From: Thalassospira sp. MCCC 1A03138
Lineage (GTDB): Bacteria > Pseudomonadota > Alphaproteobacteria > Rhodospirillales > Thalassospiraceae
Direction: 5' to 3'
Length of the DNA: 64,000 bases
Assembly: GCF_002115785.1 (NCBI RefSeq)
Contig: NZ_JFJY01000002.1
Coordinates: 372,001-436,000, forward strand
A program made the position numbers and the translations under genes. The notes beneath the pieces were generated by a model, which did not search any database, was not told the origin of the DNA, and saw nothing but the letters and a program-made list of their open reading frames with translations. The stretch's first letter is position 1. Each line of letters begins with the position of its first letter. Positions 35,932 to 44,639 of the stretch are shown piece by piece.

Positions 35932-36798
35932 TTAATCCGGCGAAAGAACAAATTCGCGAAGCTCTGCCGTGACTTCCGGGTCAATCCCGAACCAGCGATG
36001 GAATCCCGGCCGTGCCTGATGCAGCAGCATGCCCAGCCCATCAACCACCGGATTGCCGCGTTTTTTGGCCTGTGCCAGCAGATCGGTTATCAGTGGCGCA
36101 TAAACGATATCGGTGACAAGAGCAGTTTCCGGCAAACCTTCAAGATCGATTTCAAGTTTCGGCTGTCCGACCATGCCAAGGCTTGTGGTATTGACCACAA
36201 GTGCCGCATCGGCAAGGCTTGCAGGATCAAGCGGCCAGTTCACAACATTGATCCGAGGATCATTAATCTCGGTCGCCAGATCTTCAGCGCGTTTGCGTGT
36301 ACGATTGGCAATACGGATTTCGGGACTGCCTTCGTCAAGCAGGGCAATCAAAACCGCGCGCGATGCTCCACCCGCCCCCAGCACCACCGAAGGACCAGAC
36401 GCAAAATCGATATTCGGGGCTTCTTGGCGCAGGTTTTCGATAAAACCGAACCCATCGGTATTATCGCCCAGCATGCGGCCATCCTTGGCAAAGGTCACGG
36501 TATTGACCGCCCCGATGCGACGCGCACGATCAGAGAGTTCATCACATTCGGGCGTCGCCATTTCCTTTTGCGGAATGGTGACATTGACCCCAGAAAAACC
36601 CAGATTTCGCAAGGATTTCAAGGCATCCTGAAAATTCTTCGGTTCGACTGGAAGCGGCATATAGGACCCGTCGATCCCGTATTTTGCCAGCCAGTAGCCA
36701 TGCAATCGCGGCGATTTGGAATGTGACACCGGCCAGCCCATCACACCGGCAAGACGCGAGGTACCCGACAGGGTTCGATAAGGGGTTCGCGAAGTCAT
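35932..36798 (-). CDS. aroE: Shikimate dehydrogenase
   Basis: A 288-residue NADP-dependent enzyme of aromatic amino-acid synthesis. Shikimate-binding 'GWPVSHSKSPRLHGYWL', the catalytic Lys in 'GVNVTIPQKEMATPECDEL', the nucleotide motif 'VVLGAGGASRAVLIALL' and 'NRTRKRAEDLA' are present. Start at ATG 36798 (MTSRTPYR); the open frame to 36867 runs into the maf 3' end and is not family-like. Confidence 0.95.
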   Translation of the reverse strand: MTSRTPYRTLSGTSRLAGVMGWPVSHSKSPRLHGYWLAKYGIDGSYMPLPVEPKNFQDALKSLRNLGFSGVNVTIPQKEMATPECDELSDRARRIGAVNTVTFAKDGRMLGDNTDGFGFIENLRQEAPNIDFASGPSVVLGAGGASRAVLIALLDEGSPEIRIANRTRKRAEDLATEINDPRINVVNWPLDPASLADAALVVNTTSLGMVGQPKLEIDLEGLPETALVTDIVYAPLITDLLAQAKKRGNPVVDGLGMLLHQARPGFHRWFGIDPEVTAELREFVLSPD

Positions 36799-36829
36799 AA
36801 TGAACAATTTCCTGCCTGAATGTCTTTTA

Positions 36830-37426
36830 TTATGCCTTGAGAATACCGTGATCACGCAAGAAGCCAATCAGCGGTAAAAGAGGCAGGCCCAGAACGGTAA
36901 AATAGTCACCGCGCACTTCGGTGAAAAGCTGAGCCCCAATACCTTCAAGCTGATAACCTCCAACACAGTCGTAAATTTCTTCGCCAGCGGCATCAAGATA
37001 GTCTTCGAGCCATTTATCGGTGAAGTTGCGCATGGTCAGATGAGCGGTATCAATGGTGCCCCAGATACGTGATCCTTCCTTATAGATCACGGCCGCCGAA
37101 ACCAGTTGATGGGTTTTACCGCGAAGCGCCAGAAGCTGGGCACGGGTATTGTCGCGGTCACGCGGCTTGTCAAACCAGATCCCGTTGCATTCCAGCATCT
37201 GATCGGCCGCAATAACGATACCATCGGGTTGCTGTCGATACATGCGCAATGCCTTCATTTCGGCGAGCGTTTCGGCGGCTTCGGCAGCACTGGCACCTTC
37301 AGCCTTCATTGATTGCTTGTAACCGTCTTCGTCGATCATGGAGGCAATTGCCTCGCAATCCACACCTGAATTTGTAAGCATGGAATGTCGGGCTTTACTG
37401 CTGGACGCCAGAATCAGTCTGGTCAT
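36830..37426 (-). CDS. maf: Maf family nucleotide pyrophosphatase
   Basis: A 198-residue Maf/HAM1-related protein: N-terminal 'LILASSSKARHSMLTNSGV', 'AADQML' with the catalytic Asp, 'WFDKPRDRDNTRAQLLALRGKTHQLVSAAVIY' and C-terminal 'GDYFTVLGLPLLPLIGFLRDHGIL'. Maf enzymes hydrolyse modified or canonical nucleoside triphosphates. It is second in the operon after ppsR (44-bp gap). Confidence 0.93.
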   Translation of the reverse strand: MTRLILASSSKARHSMLTNSGVDCEAIASMIDEDGYKQSMKAEGASAAEAAETLAEMKALRMYRQQPDGIVIAADQMLECNGIWFDKPRDRDNTRAQLLALRGKTHQLVSAAVIYKEGSRIWGTIDTAHLTMRNFTDKWLEDYLDAAGEEIYDCVGGYQLEGIGAQLFTEVRGDYFTVLGLPLLPLIGFLRDHGILKA

Positions 37427-37470
37427 GTATCGGTATCCTGTAATTTTCTGATGTCTTTGAATTAATCGAA

Positions 37471-38295
37471 TTAATGACCACGGCGATCATACATGGTCGA
37501 TAGAATGATCGCCGCGGTTTCTTCGATGGATCGTCTGGTGACGTTGATAATCTTCCAGCTGCGATCAGTAAAATAACGGCGTGCCTGATGGACTTCGTTT
37601 CGCACGGCAACCGGGTCAACGTAATCTCCACCCTCGCCGCGCTCGATCTGGCGCAGTCGATTTTTGCGGATCGATACCAGTTGATCAACATCCTTGATCA
37701 GGCCAACAACCAGCGGATTTTTAAGCTTGTCGAGTTCCGGGGGCAACGGGCACCCCGGCACAAACGGCACATTGGCGGTTTTGATGCCACGATTTGCCAG
37801 ATAGACGGAGGTCGGTGTCTTTGACGTACGCGAAACTCCGACAATCACGACATCGGCTTCTTCAAGATCCCATGTCGATTGCCCATCATCATGAGACAGC
37901 GTGTAATCAATGGCTTCGATCCGGTTGAAATAATCTTCGTCCATTTTATGAAGGGCGCCGGTGCGGCCGCGTGATTGCTGTCCCAGATAACCGGCCATCA
38001 TGGTGATGGTATTATCAAGCACATGGCTATGCGGTACCTGCAAACGGCGACAGCCTTCTTCGAGCTTGCGGCGGATATCCATATCGAAAACCGTATAAAG
38101 CACGATCCCAGGATTGCATTCGATATCGGCAAGCACACGGGCAAGCTGTGCATCGGTTCGGATCAGTGACCAGACATGTTCATGTGCTCGCACATCAGGA
38201 AATTGCGCGATGCAGGCACGCGCCACCCCATCAACGGTTTCACCGGTAGAGTCCGATACCAGATGAAGGTGAAAGATATTGTCGTCGTCAATCAT
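37471..38295 (-). CDS. ppsR: Pyruvate,phosphate dikinase regulatory protein (DUF299 kinase/pyrophosphorylase)
   Basis: A 274-residue bifunctional regulator that uses ADP to phosphorylate, and phosphate to reactivate, PEP synthase or PPDK. Visible are 'FHLHLVSDSTGETVDGVARACIAQFP', the P-loop-like 'IVGVSRTSKTPTSVYLANRGIKTANVPFVPG' and C-terminal 'VDPVAVRNEVHQARRYFTDRSWKIINVTRRSIEETAAIIL'. First gene leftward of the putative origin; its promoter must be within the origin-proximal spacer. Confidence 0.93.
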   Translation of the reverse strand: MIDDDNIFHLHLVSDSTGETVDGVARACIAQFPDVRAHEHVWSLIRTDAQLARVLADIECNPGIVLYTVFDMDIRRKLEEGCRRLQVPHSHVLDNTITMMAGYLGQQSRGRTGALHKMDEDYFNRIEAIDYTLSHDDGQSTWDLEEADVVIVGVSRTSKTPTSVYLANRGIKTANVPFVPGCPLPPELDKLKNPLVVGLIKDVDQLVSIRKNRLRQIERGEGGDYVDPVAVRNEVHQARRYFTDRSWKIINVTRRSIEETAAIILSTMYDRRGH

Positions 38296-38410
38296 CGCAG
38301 TCCTGCAATCTGCCAGCGTTTCACATCACTTAACCGAAACCCGGTGTTCGATATTTCGATCATCTGTCATCTGACAAGGCACTGCAATCCCAACCACAAA
38401 TTAAACCGAC

Positions 38411-38697
38411 GGAGTCGGGCCTGTGGATAATTGTGGATAACGGGGGCGACTCCGGCCAAATTTTTTCCACAGATTTTATCCTGCACGTCATACAAAATTT
38501 CTCAAAGCATCCGTCCCACGGGGGATAAGCGGAAAATTTTTTCCCTAATAGCAGGGATAACAACGTAAAAACCAGATTAATCCCCGTTATCCACATTATT
38601 CAAAAACGGCTTTTCCCAAGCTTACCTTTGGGAGTCGTTCGGAGTCGTCCCCAGTTTTCCCCAAGACCTTTTGAGATGAATCATTTTTCCCGAGTCG
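38411..38697. repeat. GGAGTCG heptamer / GANTC motif repeats in oriC
   Basis: GGAGTCG occurs at 38411-38417, 38631-38637 and 38641-38647 and as CGACTCC at 38447-38453; CGAGTCG at 38691-38697 is a near copy. Each contains GANTC, the CcrM methylation site, and GAATC at 38678 adds a sixth. Two copies at 38631 and 38641 are 10 bp apart, the same phase as the DnaA pair. Confidence 0.75.
38422..38471. promoter_or_regulatory. DnaA box cluster, left part of oriC
   Basis: TGTGGATAA at 38422-38430 and 38432-38440 are in tandem, start to start exactly 10 bp apart, so they face the same side of the helix. TTTTCCACA at 38463-38471 is a one-base variant on the other strand. GGAGTCG at 38411-38417 and its complement at 38447-38453 flank the pair. 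Confidence 0.85.
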
Positions 38698-38742
38698 CAA
38701 TGTGGATAAACTGTGCACCAAATTTGATCCCCGTTATCCACA
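38587..38742. promoter_or_regulatory. DnaA boxes, right part of oriC
   Basis: Perfect boxes at 38587-38595 (minus), 38701-38709 (plus) and 38734-38742 (minus). Degenerate GGGATAA forms at 38522-38528 and 38554-38560 lie between the two clusters. Confidence 0.85.
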
Positions 38743-38763
38743 GGGAACCACTAACAAACAACA

Positions 38764-38795
38764 TCCTTTTTTATTAAAGAAGGTTTTGTTAGAGA
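38764..38795. other. AT-rich candidate DNA-unwinding element
   Basis: The stretch CCTTTTTTATTAAAG followed by AAGGTTTTGTTAG begins about 20 bp after the last DnaA box, the usual place of an unwinding element. It also has partial dyad symmetry (CCTTT/AAAG-AAGG), so it could alternatively form a hairpin. Confidence 0.5.
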
Positions 38796-38868
38796 CACGG
38801 TGGAAAAACGGCCTGGACAGGCTTCAGGACACAATTCACGGGTCAGGAACCGGAAACCGGACATAAAC

Positions 38869-38888
38869 GTCAGACTATCGTGTCTGAC
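38869..38888. promoter_or_regulatory. Inverted repeat in hemE upstream region
   Basis: GTCAGAC (38869-38875), TATCGT, GTCTGAC (38882-38888): a perfect 7-bp dyad 73 bp before the hemE ATG. It may be an operator at the hemE promoter or a leader hairpin. Confidence 0.45.
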
Positions 38889-38961
38889 AAAAAAGATCGG
38901 GACTATCATACCCGGAAACGCCCCTTGAAAGGCAATTCCGGGCAGTCAAACAGGAAACGTC

Positions 38962-39999
38962 ATGCCCAAACCAACCAAGACCTTTTTGCGCGCCCTTGCA
39001 GGTGAGACAATGCCCGTACCACCGATCTGGCTGATGCGTCAGGCTGGTCGCTATCTTCCGGAATATCGCGCAACACGGTCCGAGGCCGGTTCATTCCTCG
39101 ATCTTTGCTATAATCCTGATCTTGCTTGCGAAGTTACCTTGCAACCGCTCAGGCGCTATGATTTCGATGCGGCAATTCTGTTTTCCGATATCCTCGTCAT
39201 ACCACAGGCACTTGGACAGCATTTAGCCTTCAAGCAGGGAGAAGGTCCGCAGCTCGACGCCATTCGCAATGCATCTGGCCTCGGTATCCTCGATGTTGAT
39301 CGTATTCACGATACGTTGGGGCCCGTTTACGAGACAGTGTCAAAGCTTTCGGCATCCGTTCCGTCACATACTTCCCTGATCGGTTTTGCAGGGGCACCAT
39401 GGACGGTGGCGACCTATATGGTTGAGGGCAAAGGCAGCAAGGATTTTGCCAATATCAGACGATTTGCCTATGGCGATCCGGACGGATTTTCACGCCTGAT
39501 CGACATTCTTGTCGAAGCTACGACGCAATATCTGCTGAAACAGATCGAAGCTGGCGCAGAATGCATCCAGTTGTTTGAAACCTGGGGTGGGGTACTGTCG
39601 GAAAACGGGTTCAAACGTTGGGTGATAGAACCGACCAAAAAAATCGTCGCAAATCTGAAGGCGGTACATCCGGATTTACCGGTGATTGGCTTCCCAAGGG
39701 GTGCTGGTTTGCATTTGATCGACTTCAAACATCATACCGGTGTGGATGCTGTTGGTCTTGATAGTGGCGTTCCGTTGAAATGGGTGGCGGAAAACCTTCA
39801 GCCGCTTGGACCGGTACAGGGAAATCTTGATCCGATGTATCTGATTACCGGCGGGGACGAGATGATCGAAGAAACCCGCCGTATTCTTGATACGCTGCGC
39901 AATGGTCCGTTCATTTTCAATCTGGGGCATGGCATCACGCCGGAAACATCACCTGAAAATGTCGGCAAACTGGTCGAATTTATTCGAAATTATCGGTGA
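38962..39999 (+). CDS. hemE: Uroporphyrinogen decarboxylase
   Basis: A 345-residue enzyme that converts uroporphyrinogen III to coproporphyrinogen III. Both family signatures are present: '[17 protein letters not shown]' near the N-terminus and '[17 protein letters not shown]' in the middle. '[13 protein letters not shown]' and '[19 protein letters not shown]' are also conserved. First gene of a rightward haem cluster hemE-hemH-hemJ; it borders the putative origin, as in many alphaproteobacteria. Confidence 0.96.
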   Translation: MPKPTKTFLRALAGETMPVPPIWLMRQAGRYLPEYRATRSEAGSFLDLCYNPDLACEVTLQPLRRYDFDAAILFSDILVIPQALGQHLAFKQGEGPQLDAIRNASGLGILDVDRIHDTLGPVYETVSKLSASVPSHTSLIGFAGAPWTVATYMVEGKGSKDFANIRRFAYGDPDGFSRLIDILVEATTQYLLKQIEAGAECIQLFETWGGVLSENGFKRWVIEPTKKIVANLKAVHPDLPVIGFPRGAGLHLIDFKHHTGVDAVGLDSGVPLKWVAENLQPLGPVQGNLDPMYLITGGDEMIEETRRILDTLRNGPFIFNLGHGITPETSPENVGKLVEFIRNYR

Positions 40000-40176
40000 T
40001 AATTGAAATCGATCAAATCGATTGAAAAATACAATGCGTAAAATGGCTTAAACCCGTTGCGCTTCTATCCTGTTTGGCCATTATGACCGCGGGATCAAAA
40101 GAAGCGGGACGGGTTTATCCAAACGAGGCTTCCGGGATGAACCGGACAGTTTCAAAACGCCATGAAGGATATGCCG

Positions 40177-41289
40177 ATGTCCGAGCTAAAGCGTAAAAAA
40201 CGCGCGATCATTCTTTTCAATCTGGGCGGCCCGGATGGGCCGGATGCGGTTAAACCGTTCCTGTTCAATCTGTTTAATGATCCCGCGATTATTAGCCTGC
40301 CCAATCCGTTCCGGTATTTTCTGGCAAAACTTATTTCATCGCGCCGCGCACCGATTGCGCGCGAGATCTATAACTATATCGGCGGAAAATCGCCGCTGCT
40401 GGAATTGACTAAGGATCAGGCGGATGCGCTTGAAACAGCGCTTAACGGGCTTGATGACGGCTATGAAAATCGCTGTTTCATTGCCATGCGTTACTGGAAA
40501 CCGTTTGCCGATGAAAGTGCGGCCGCGGTTAAGGCATGGGGCGCGGATGAACAGATTTTGTTGCCGCTTTATCCGCAATTTTCAACAACCACCAGCGGGT
40601 CCTCGGTCAAGGACTGGAAACGGGCCTGTCACAAGGTTGGCCTTACGGCGCCGATTAAAACCGCGTGTTGTTATCCAACCAATCCTGGCTTTGTTGATGC
40701 ATCGGCTGAAATGGTTAAGGCCGGGTATGAAAATGCTCTAAAAAAGGCTGCCGATCTTGGTGTTGGCAAGCCACGCCTGCTGTTTTCTGCCCATGGTGTG
40801 CCCAAGGCAGTGATTACCAAACGTGCTGATCCCTATCAGTCGCAGATTGAAAAATCAGCACAAGCCGTGGTCGACAAGATGGCAATTGCTGATCTGGACT
40901 GGCTTGTGTGCTATCAAAGCCGTGTAGGGCCGATGGAATGGATCGGCCCGTCGACCGAGCATGAAATTGAACGTGCCGGCAAGGATGGCGTACCATTAGT
41001 GATTGTTCCGATTGCCTTTGTTACCGAGCATTCCGAAACGCTGGTCGAGCTGGACATTGAATATCGCGAAATTGCCGATGAACTGAAAATCCCGGTTTAC
41101 GAACGTGTTCGAACGGTTTGTTCGCATCCGCTTTTTATCAGTGGCTTGGTTGATGTGGTCAACGAAACCCAGCAGGAACTTGATCAGAACGGACCCGATG
41201 ATTACGCGGTGGAAACGCGTGGCTGGTGGTGCCCGGATGAACATAGCTGTGCGGTGGCCAAACAACCAATGGGTGCGGGCCCTGCCTGA
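40177..41289 (+). CDS. hemH: Ferrochelatase
   Basis: A 370-residue ferrochelatase that inserts Fe2+ into protoporphyrin IX. 'ILFNLGGPDGPDAVKPFLFNLFNDPAII' is the N-terminal lip, 'LPLYPQFSTTTSGSS' a porphyrin-pocket loop, 'LLFSAHGVPKAVI' holds the metal-binding His, and 'FVTEHSETLVELDIEYREIA' the conserved Glu region. ATG 40177 (MSELKRKKR) is chosen over 40162. Two Cys near the C-terminus ('WWCPDEHSCA') do not match the CxxCxxxxC ligand pattern of [2Fe-2S] ferrochelatases. It follows hemE after 177 bp. Confidence 0.95.
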   Translation: MSELKRKKRAIILFNLGGPDGPDAVKPFLFNLFNDPAIISLPNPFRYFLAKLISSRRAPIAREIYNYIGGKSPLLELTKDQADALETALNGLDDGYENRCFIAMRYWKPFADESAAAVKAWGADEQILLPLYPQFSTTTSGSSVKDWKRACHKVGLTAPIKTACCYPTNPGFVDASAEMVKAGYENALKKAADLGVGKPRLLFSAHGVPKAVITKRADPYQSQIEKSAQAVVDKMAIADLDWLVCYQSRVGPMEWIGPSTEHEIERAGKDGVPLVIVPIAFVTEHSETLVELDIEYREIADELKIPVYERVRTVCSHPLFISGLVDVVNETQQELDQNGPDDYAVETRGWWCPDEHSCAVAKQPMGAGPA

Positions 41290-41395
41290 TTATTCTGGCC
41301 TGATTATATTGCTGATCGGGCAATTTGACGTTTATCCTGTTTGAAACAAACAATATCAATTTCCCCGTGCCCCGAATCGACCAGAAGAGAGAGAC

Positions 41396-41824
41396 ATGGA
41401 TACCTACAGCGTTATCAAATCCCTGCATGTCATCAGCATTATTGCCTGGATGGCAGGGCTTTTGTATCTGCCGCGGCTTTTTGTCTATCACTGCGAAGTG
41501 GAAGCAGGTTCGGAAGCCAGCGAGAAATTTAAGGTCATGGAACGCCGGTTGCTGCGCGCGATCATGAATCCGGCGATGATTGCATCGTGGATTTTCGGCG
41601 GTTATCTGATCCATGCGGCCGGTGTGATGACCGAGGGATGGTTCCACGTTAAATTGCTGTGCGTGGTGCTGATGACCGGGATGCATATGATGATGGCGCG
41701 CTATCGCCGTATGTTTGACGCCGATGCAAACACCAAGTCCCAGAAGTTCTTCAGAATTTTGAACGAGGGACCAACCATCCTGATGGTGGTTATTGTCTTT
41801 ATGGTCATTGCCCGCCCGTTCTGA
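41396..41824 (+). CDS. hemJ: Protoporphyrinogen IX oxidase HemJ
   Basis: A 142-residue membrane protein with four hydrophobic helices. The N-terminal 'VIKSLHVISIIAWMAGLLYLPRLFVYHCEVE' has the conserved His of HemJ, and 'LRAIMNPAMIASWIFGGYLI' and 'WFHVKLLCVVLMTGMHMMMARYRRMF' follow, ending 'NEGPTILMVVIVFMVIARPF'. It oxidises protoporphyrinogen IX before ferrochelatase, which fits its place after hemH. A bidirectional terminator ends the cluster. Confidence 0.95.
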   Translation: MDTYSVIKSLHVISIIAWMAGLLYLPRLFVYHCEVEAGSEASEKFKVMERRLLRAIMNPAMIASWIFGGYLIHAAGVMTEGWFHVKLLCVVLMTGMHMMMARYRRMFDADANTKSQKFFRILNEGPTILMVVIVFMVIARPF

Positions 41825-41883
41825 TCGGGATGATTTCAGGGTGATTTATCGATCATCCGAAAATCATTTCGGTATTAAAATAA

Positions 41884-41908
41884 AAAGGCCGCCTGTTTGG
41901 CGGCCTTT
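41884..41908. terminator. Bidirectional terminator between hemJ and secB
   Basis: AAAGGCCGCC (41884-41893) / GGCGGCCTTT (41899-41908), loop TGTTT, with an A-run to the left and T-rich sequence to the right, between convergent hemJ and secB. Confidence 0.85.
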
Positions 41909-41934
41909 GTTTTGGTATCGTACCAAACAGGAAA

Positions 41935-42429
41935 TCAGGCATTTCCAGCAGGCTGGCCATCCATCTGTTTGGCAAATTTCTTGCGGAAAAGATCAGCAAA
42001 ATCAATCTGCTGCATCATCAACGGCGGGAATCCACCATCGGCAGTCAGGTCAGAGATGATTTTGCGGACATAGGGGAACAGCATACGTGGAACTTCAATC
42101 AGAAGAACCGGCAAACGATGTTCGTCAGCCACATTAAGCGTCACGACGGCACCATACTGAAGTTCGGCAATGAAAGCGATCTTGTCGGCAACATCGGCTT
42201 TGACGTTGATCTTGACGGTAACTTCGTGAAGTTTCTGATCCTGAGTCGTGCGCGCCTCGACATCGACATCGATGTTGATTTTCGGCTGCTGTTGCAGAGC
42301 TACGCTTTCCGGTGCATTCGGATTTTCGAAGGAAAGATCCTTGATGTACTGGGTATGGATCGTGATCGGGTTGCCAGTCGGCTTCTGTTCTTCGCCGCTC
42401 TGTGCTGCACCGGTGGTGTTCTCGGCCAT
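41935..42429 (-). CDS. secB: Protein-export chaperone SecB
   Basis: A 164-residue SecB of typical length. 'IHTQYIKDLSFENPNAPESV' is the hallmark N-terminal strand, and 'HEVTVKINVKADVADKIAFIAELQYGAVVTL' and 'LFPYVRKIISDLTADGGFPPLMMQQIDFADLF' follow. Start at ATG 42429 (MAENTT); the open frame to 42471 is excluded. A tetrameric chaperone that hands preproteins, such as the porins here, to SecA. Confidence 0.95.
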   Translation of the reverse strand: MAENTTGAAQSGEEQKPTGNPITIHTQYIKDLSFENPNAPESVALQQQPKINIDVDVEARTTQDQKLHEVTVKINVKADVADKIAFIAELQYGAVVTLNVADEHRLPVLLIEVPRMLFPYVRKIISDLTADGGFPPLMMQQIDFADLFRKKFAKQMDGQPAGNA

Positions 42430-42816
42430 TAAAGTATAACTCCCTTGAATCTCGGTCTTGATCAGAAACAAGCCGTTCAGAACGTATCTGACAAGGCATT
42501 GGCAGCATGGTCAGATGATCTGAAACTGGCTGGTATGCTTGTTTCTGACGCCGCAACCCCGCGGCATGTCCTTTCATGGCCTAGCATGTCTTCTGGATAC
42601 GGGCAAGAAAATCGCCGTAACATCCTGCACGGGTCATAAGTGGCGAAACATGAGCATTTCGTACGTGATTGCCTGCGGTCTGGTTCAGGTTTAAAGAGCG
42701 TCCCGCAAGGTATTGAACAGGCCACCAAAACGAAAACAGGACCCGAGGCATCGCCAAGGGTCCTGTCGATATCGTTCAATGCAATCGGTTACGCCAGACG
42801 AGGCGGAAGCCAGATA
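42430..42816. other. Spacer between secB and fxsA
   Basis: 387 bp without a convincing gene; short ORFs on both strands lack ribosome-binding sites and similarity. It holds the secB promoter region (not placed) and the fxsA terminator at 42737-42766. Confidence 0.5.
42737..42766 (-). terminator. Terminator after fxsA
   Basis: ACAGGACCC (42737-42745) pairs with GGGTCCTGT (42758-42766), 50 bp beyond the fxsA stop, with A-rich sequence to the left for the leftward U-tract. Confidence 0.7.
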
Positions 42817-43395
42817 TTATGAATTATTGGGTGGCAGATTGCGGGGATCATCATTATTGGCGTCGTGACCCGTTTCACCTTGGCCCTCACCATTTCCGTT
42901 GGCTGGACTGACATTTTCGAAATCACCATCTATGATTGGACCAGTGCCCGGACGTCGCCCTGGGCCAGTAGAAGCACCGCCTGATGACGAACCCGGATTG
43001 CCATAGGTCCGGCGCGAAAAACTGGTGCGGATATTACCTGACTGAACCAGTTTCATAATGACGCCGGTACCAACCGCCCTGCGTAGTGGCGGGACCAATA
43101 ACAGGAAGCCCATGGTATCGGTGACAAAACCCGGAGTCAGAAGCAGCACACCGGCAACCAGAATGCAGATGCCGTCAAACAACTCGCCAATTGGCATTTC
43201 ACCCTGATCCATTTGTGCCTGCGCACGGGCAAGGGTTTGCAAACCCTGGGCGCGCATCAGCGAAGTTCCGACCACAGCGGTCAGGATGACGATGCCAATC
43301 GTTGGCCACAGGCCAATCAGTTCGCCCGCCTGAATGAAGACGGCAATTTCGATGATCGGCATGGCCACGAAGATGGCCAGAAAATAAAAGCCCAT
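42817..43395 (-). CDS. fxsA: FxsA family membrane protein
   Basis: A 192-residue protein. Four hydrophobic segments fill the first 120 residues ('GFYFLAIFVAMPIIEIAVFIQAGELIGLWPTIGIVILTAVVGTSLMRAQGLQTL', 'GICILVAGVLLLTPGFVTDTMGFLLLVPPLRR'), as in FxsA of E. coli, which relieves phage T7 exclusion by F PifA. The C-terminus is a polar, Gly/Ser/Asn-rich tail. It normally neighbours secB and timA in alphaproteobacteria, as here. Confidence 0.9.
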   Translation of the reverse strand: MGFYFLAIFVAMPIIEIAVFIQAGELIGLWPTIGIVILTAVVGTSLMRAQGLQTLARAQAQMDQGEMPIGELFDGICILVAGVLLLTPGFVTDTMGFLLLVPPLRRAVGTGVIMKLVQSGNIRTSFSRRTYGNPGSSSGGASTGPGRRPGTGPIIDGDFENVSPANGNGEGQGETGHDANNDDPRNLPPNNS

Positions 43396-43729
43396 TTTTG
43401 CTCCGCTCGGCTTTGCATTTGGTCGATATGATCAGGTTTGATCATAGCCTGTCAGGCAAACATACTTTGACAGGACCGGTCCGCAAAGCGCAGTATTGCA
43501 TAAACATGTTGGTTTTCAGTTATTTCGCTTTAATCTTGCTTGAAATACTTTCTGAATTTGGCGGCAAACTACCGGTATAACTGGACGAAAATGCGGCAGT
43601 TTACCACCATGTTCGCGACAATATGATGATTGTGCGGATGAACATGGTGAAACCGATCACATTTTAAATGCGATCGGGAGTTGCCCTTGCATTCGCTTCG
43701 GTCCATACCATTTCTCGACCACGGCAGTT
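43396..43729. other. Divergent spacer between fxsA and timA
   Basis: 334 bp separating divergent genes; no credible ORF. Promoters for both should be here, but I could not fix them with confidence. Confidence 0.4.
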
Positions 43730-44494
43730 TTGCTGTTTTTGGCGTTTTTCGAAACCTTACAGATCAAGAGTCCGGGCTTGCAGTATTTCGACATCATTCT
43801 TTTCGCATTGATCGCTGTTTTTCTGGTTTTGCGCCTGCGCAGTACCCTTGGGCGCCGCAATGGCGAGGAAAAGCAGGGTCCAACGGATGTTTTTGGCCGT
43901 CGTTCGCACGAGGATGACAGCAAAGGTGCCCAAAATGGCGTGCCGCAGCCGACGGATAATGTATATCGCCTGCCTGATGCAGATAAGGCAGTTGGAAAGA
44001 ACGAAGGAACGGTTCCTGCTGATAGCAGCGCCTTTGGCGTGTTGCAGCAAATCCAGAAAGCCGATCCCGACTTTACCCAACAGGATTTCCTGAACGGGGC
44101 GCGGATGGCGTTCGAAATGATCGTCGAATATTTTGCCAAGGGTGACAAGGATGGCCTGAACCCGCTTCTTTCGGCCGAAGTCTATAAAAACTTTGCCGCC
44201 GCCATTGATGCTCGTGCCGAAAAGGGAGAGCGCGAGGAAACCACGCTGGTTGGAATCAAAAGTGCCACCATTCACGATGCCAGCCTTGAGGGCCGCACCG
44301 CCTATATCACGATCAAATTCGTGTCCGAGGAAGTATCAGTCATCCTCAATAATGAAGGTGATGTGATTTCCGGCGATCCGAATCAGGTGGTCGAGGCCGA
44401 AGACCTCTGGACATTCGCACGCAATATTGAAAGCCGCGATCCAAACTGGCAGCTGGTTGCGACCGAAACGCCGGAAGAAGAAACCGCGCAGTAA
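43730..44494 (+). CDS. Tim44/TimA domain protein
   Basis: A 254-residue frame from ATG 43730; homologues usually start close to 'LQYFDIILFALIAVFLVLRLRSTLGRR', so the TTG at 43778 is a possible real start. One N-terminal membrane segment precedes a polar linker and a C-terminal Tim44-like domain (from about residue 105: 'DFTQQDFLNGARMAFEMIVEYFAKGDKDGLNPLLSAEVYKNFAAAIDARAEKG' to 'DLWTFARNIESRDPNWQLVAT'). Bacterial Tim44 homologues are anchored to the inner membrane; the function is unsettled. It precedes mltA, its normal partner. Confidence 0.88.
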   Translation: MLFLAFFETLQIKSPGLQYFDIILFALIAVFLVLRLRSTLGRRNGEEKQGPTDVFGRRSHEDDSKGAQNGVPQPTDNVYRLPDADKAVGKNEGTVPADSSAFGVLQQIQKADPDFTQQDFLNGARMAFEMIVEYFAKGDKDGLNPLLSAEVYKNFAAAIDARAEKGEREETTLVGIKSATIHDASLEGRTAYITIKFVSEEVSVILNNEGDVISGDPNQVVEAEDLWTFARNIESRDPNWQLVATETPEEETAQ

Positions 44495-44639
44495 TTTGGC
44501 GGTCTCCACTGGCACTGAATTGATAAAGGCGATCCAGACGGGTCGTCTTTTTTATTGCCTGATTTTATGGATTTGATGGCCGTTGTGGGTTTCGATTATC
44601 GGCTTGTTAAGCATGTTTTCGGAAAATCGCGGCAGATAA

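Larger units (their letters stand above)
38296..38961. other. oriC: Intergenic region ppsR-hemE, putative oriC
   Basis: 666 bp with no protein gene. It contains five perfect DnaA boxes (TTATCCACA or complement) between 38422 and 38742, several near-matches, six GANTC sites, four copies of a GGAGTCG heptamer and an AT-rich stretch (38764-38778). The position next to hemE matches the mapped origin of Caulobacter crescentus, and flanking genes diverge from it. These together make a strong case for the chromosomal origin. Confidence 0.88.

Noticed and set aside
38401-38800. CtrA boxes (TTAA-N7-TTAA) in the origin
   Set aside because: TTAA words occur but none with the required 7-bp spacing, so Caulobacter-like CtrA control is not supported.
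41250-41289. [2Fe-2S] cluster ligands in ferrochelatase
   Set aside because: The C-terminal Cys pair (CPDEHSC) does not fit the CxxCxxxxC spacing, and a matching fourth Cys is not evident.
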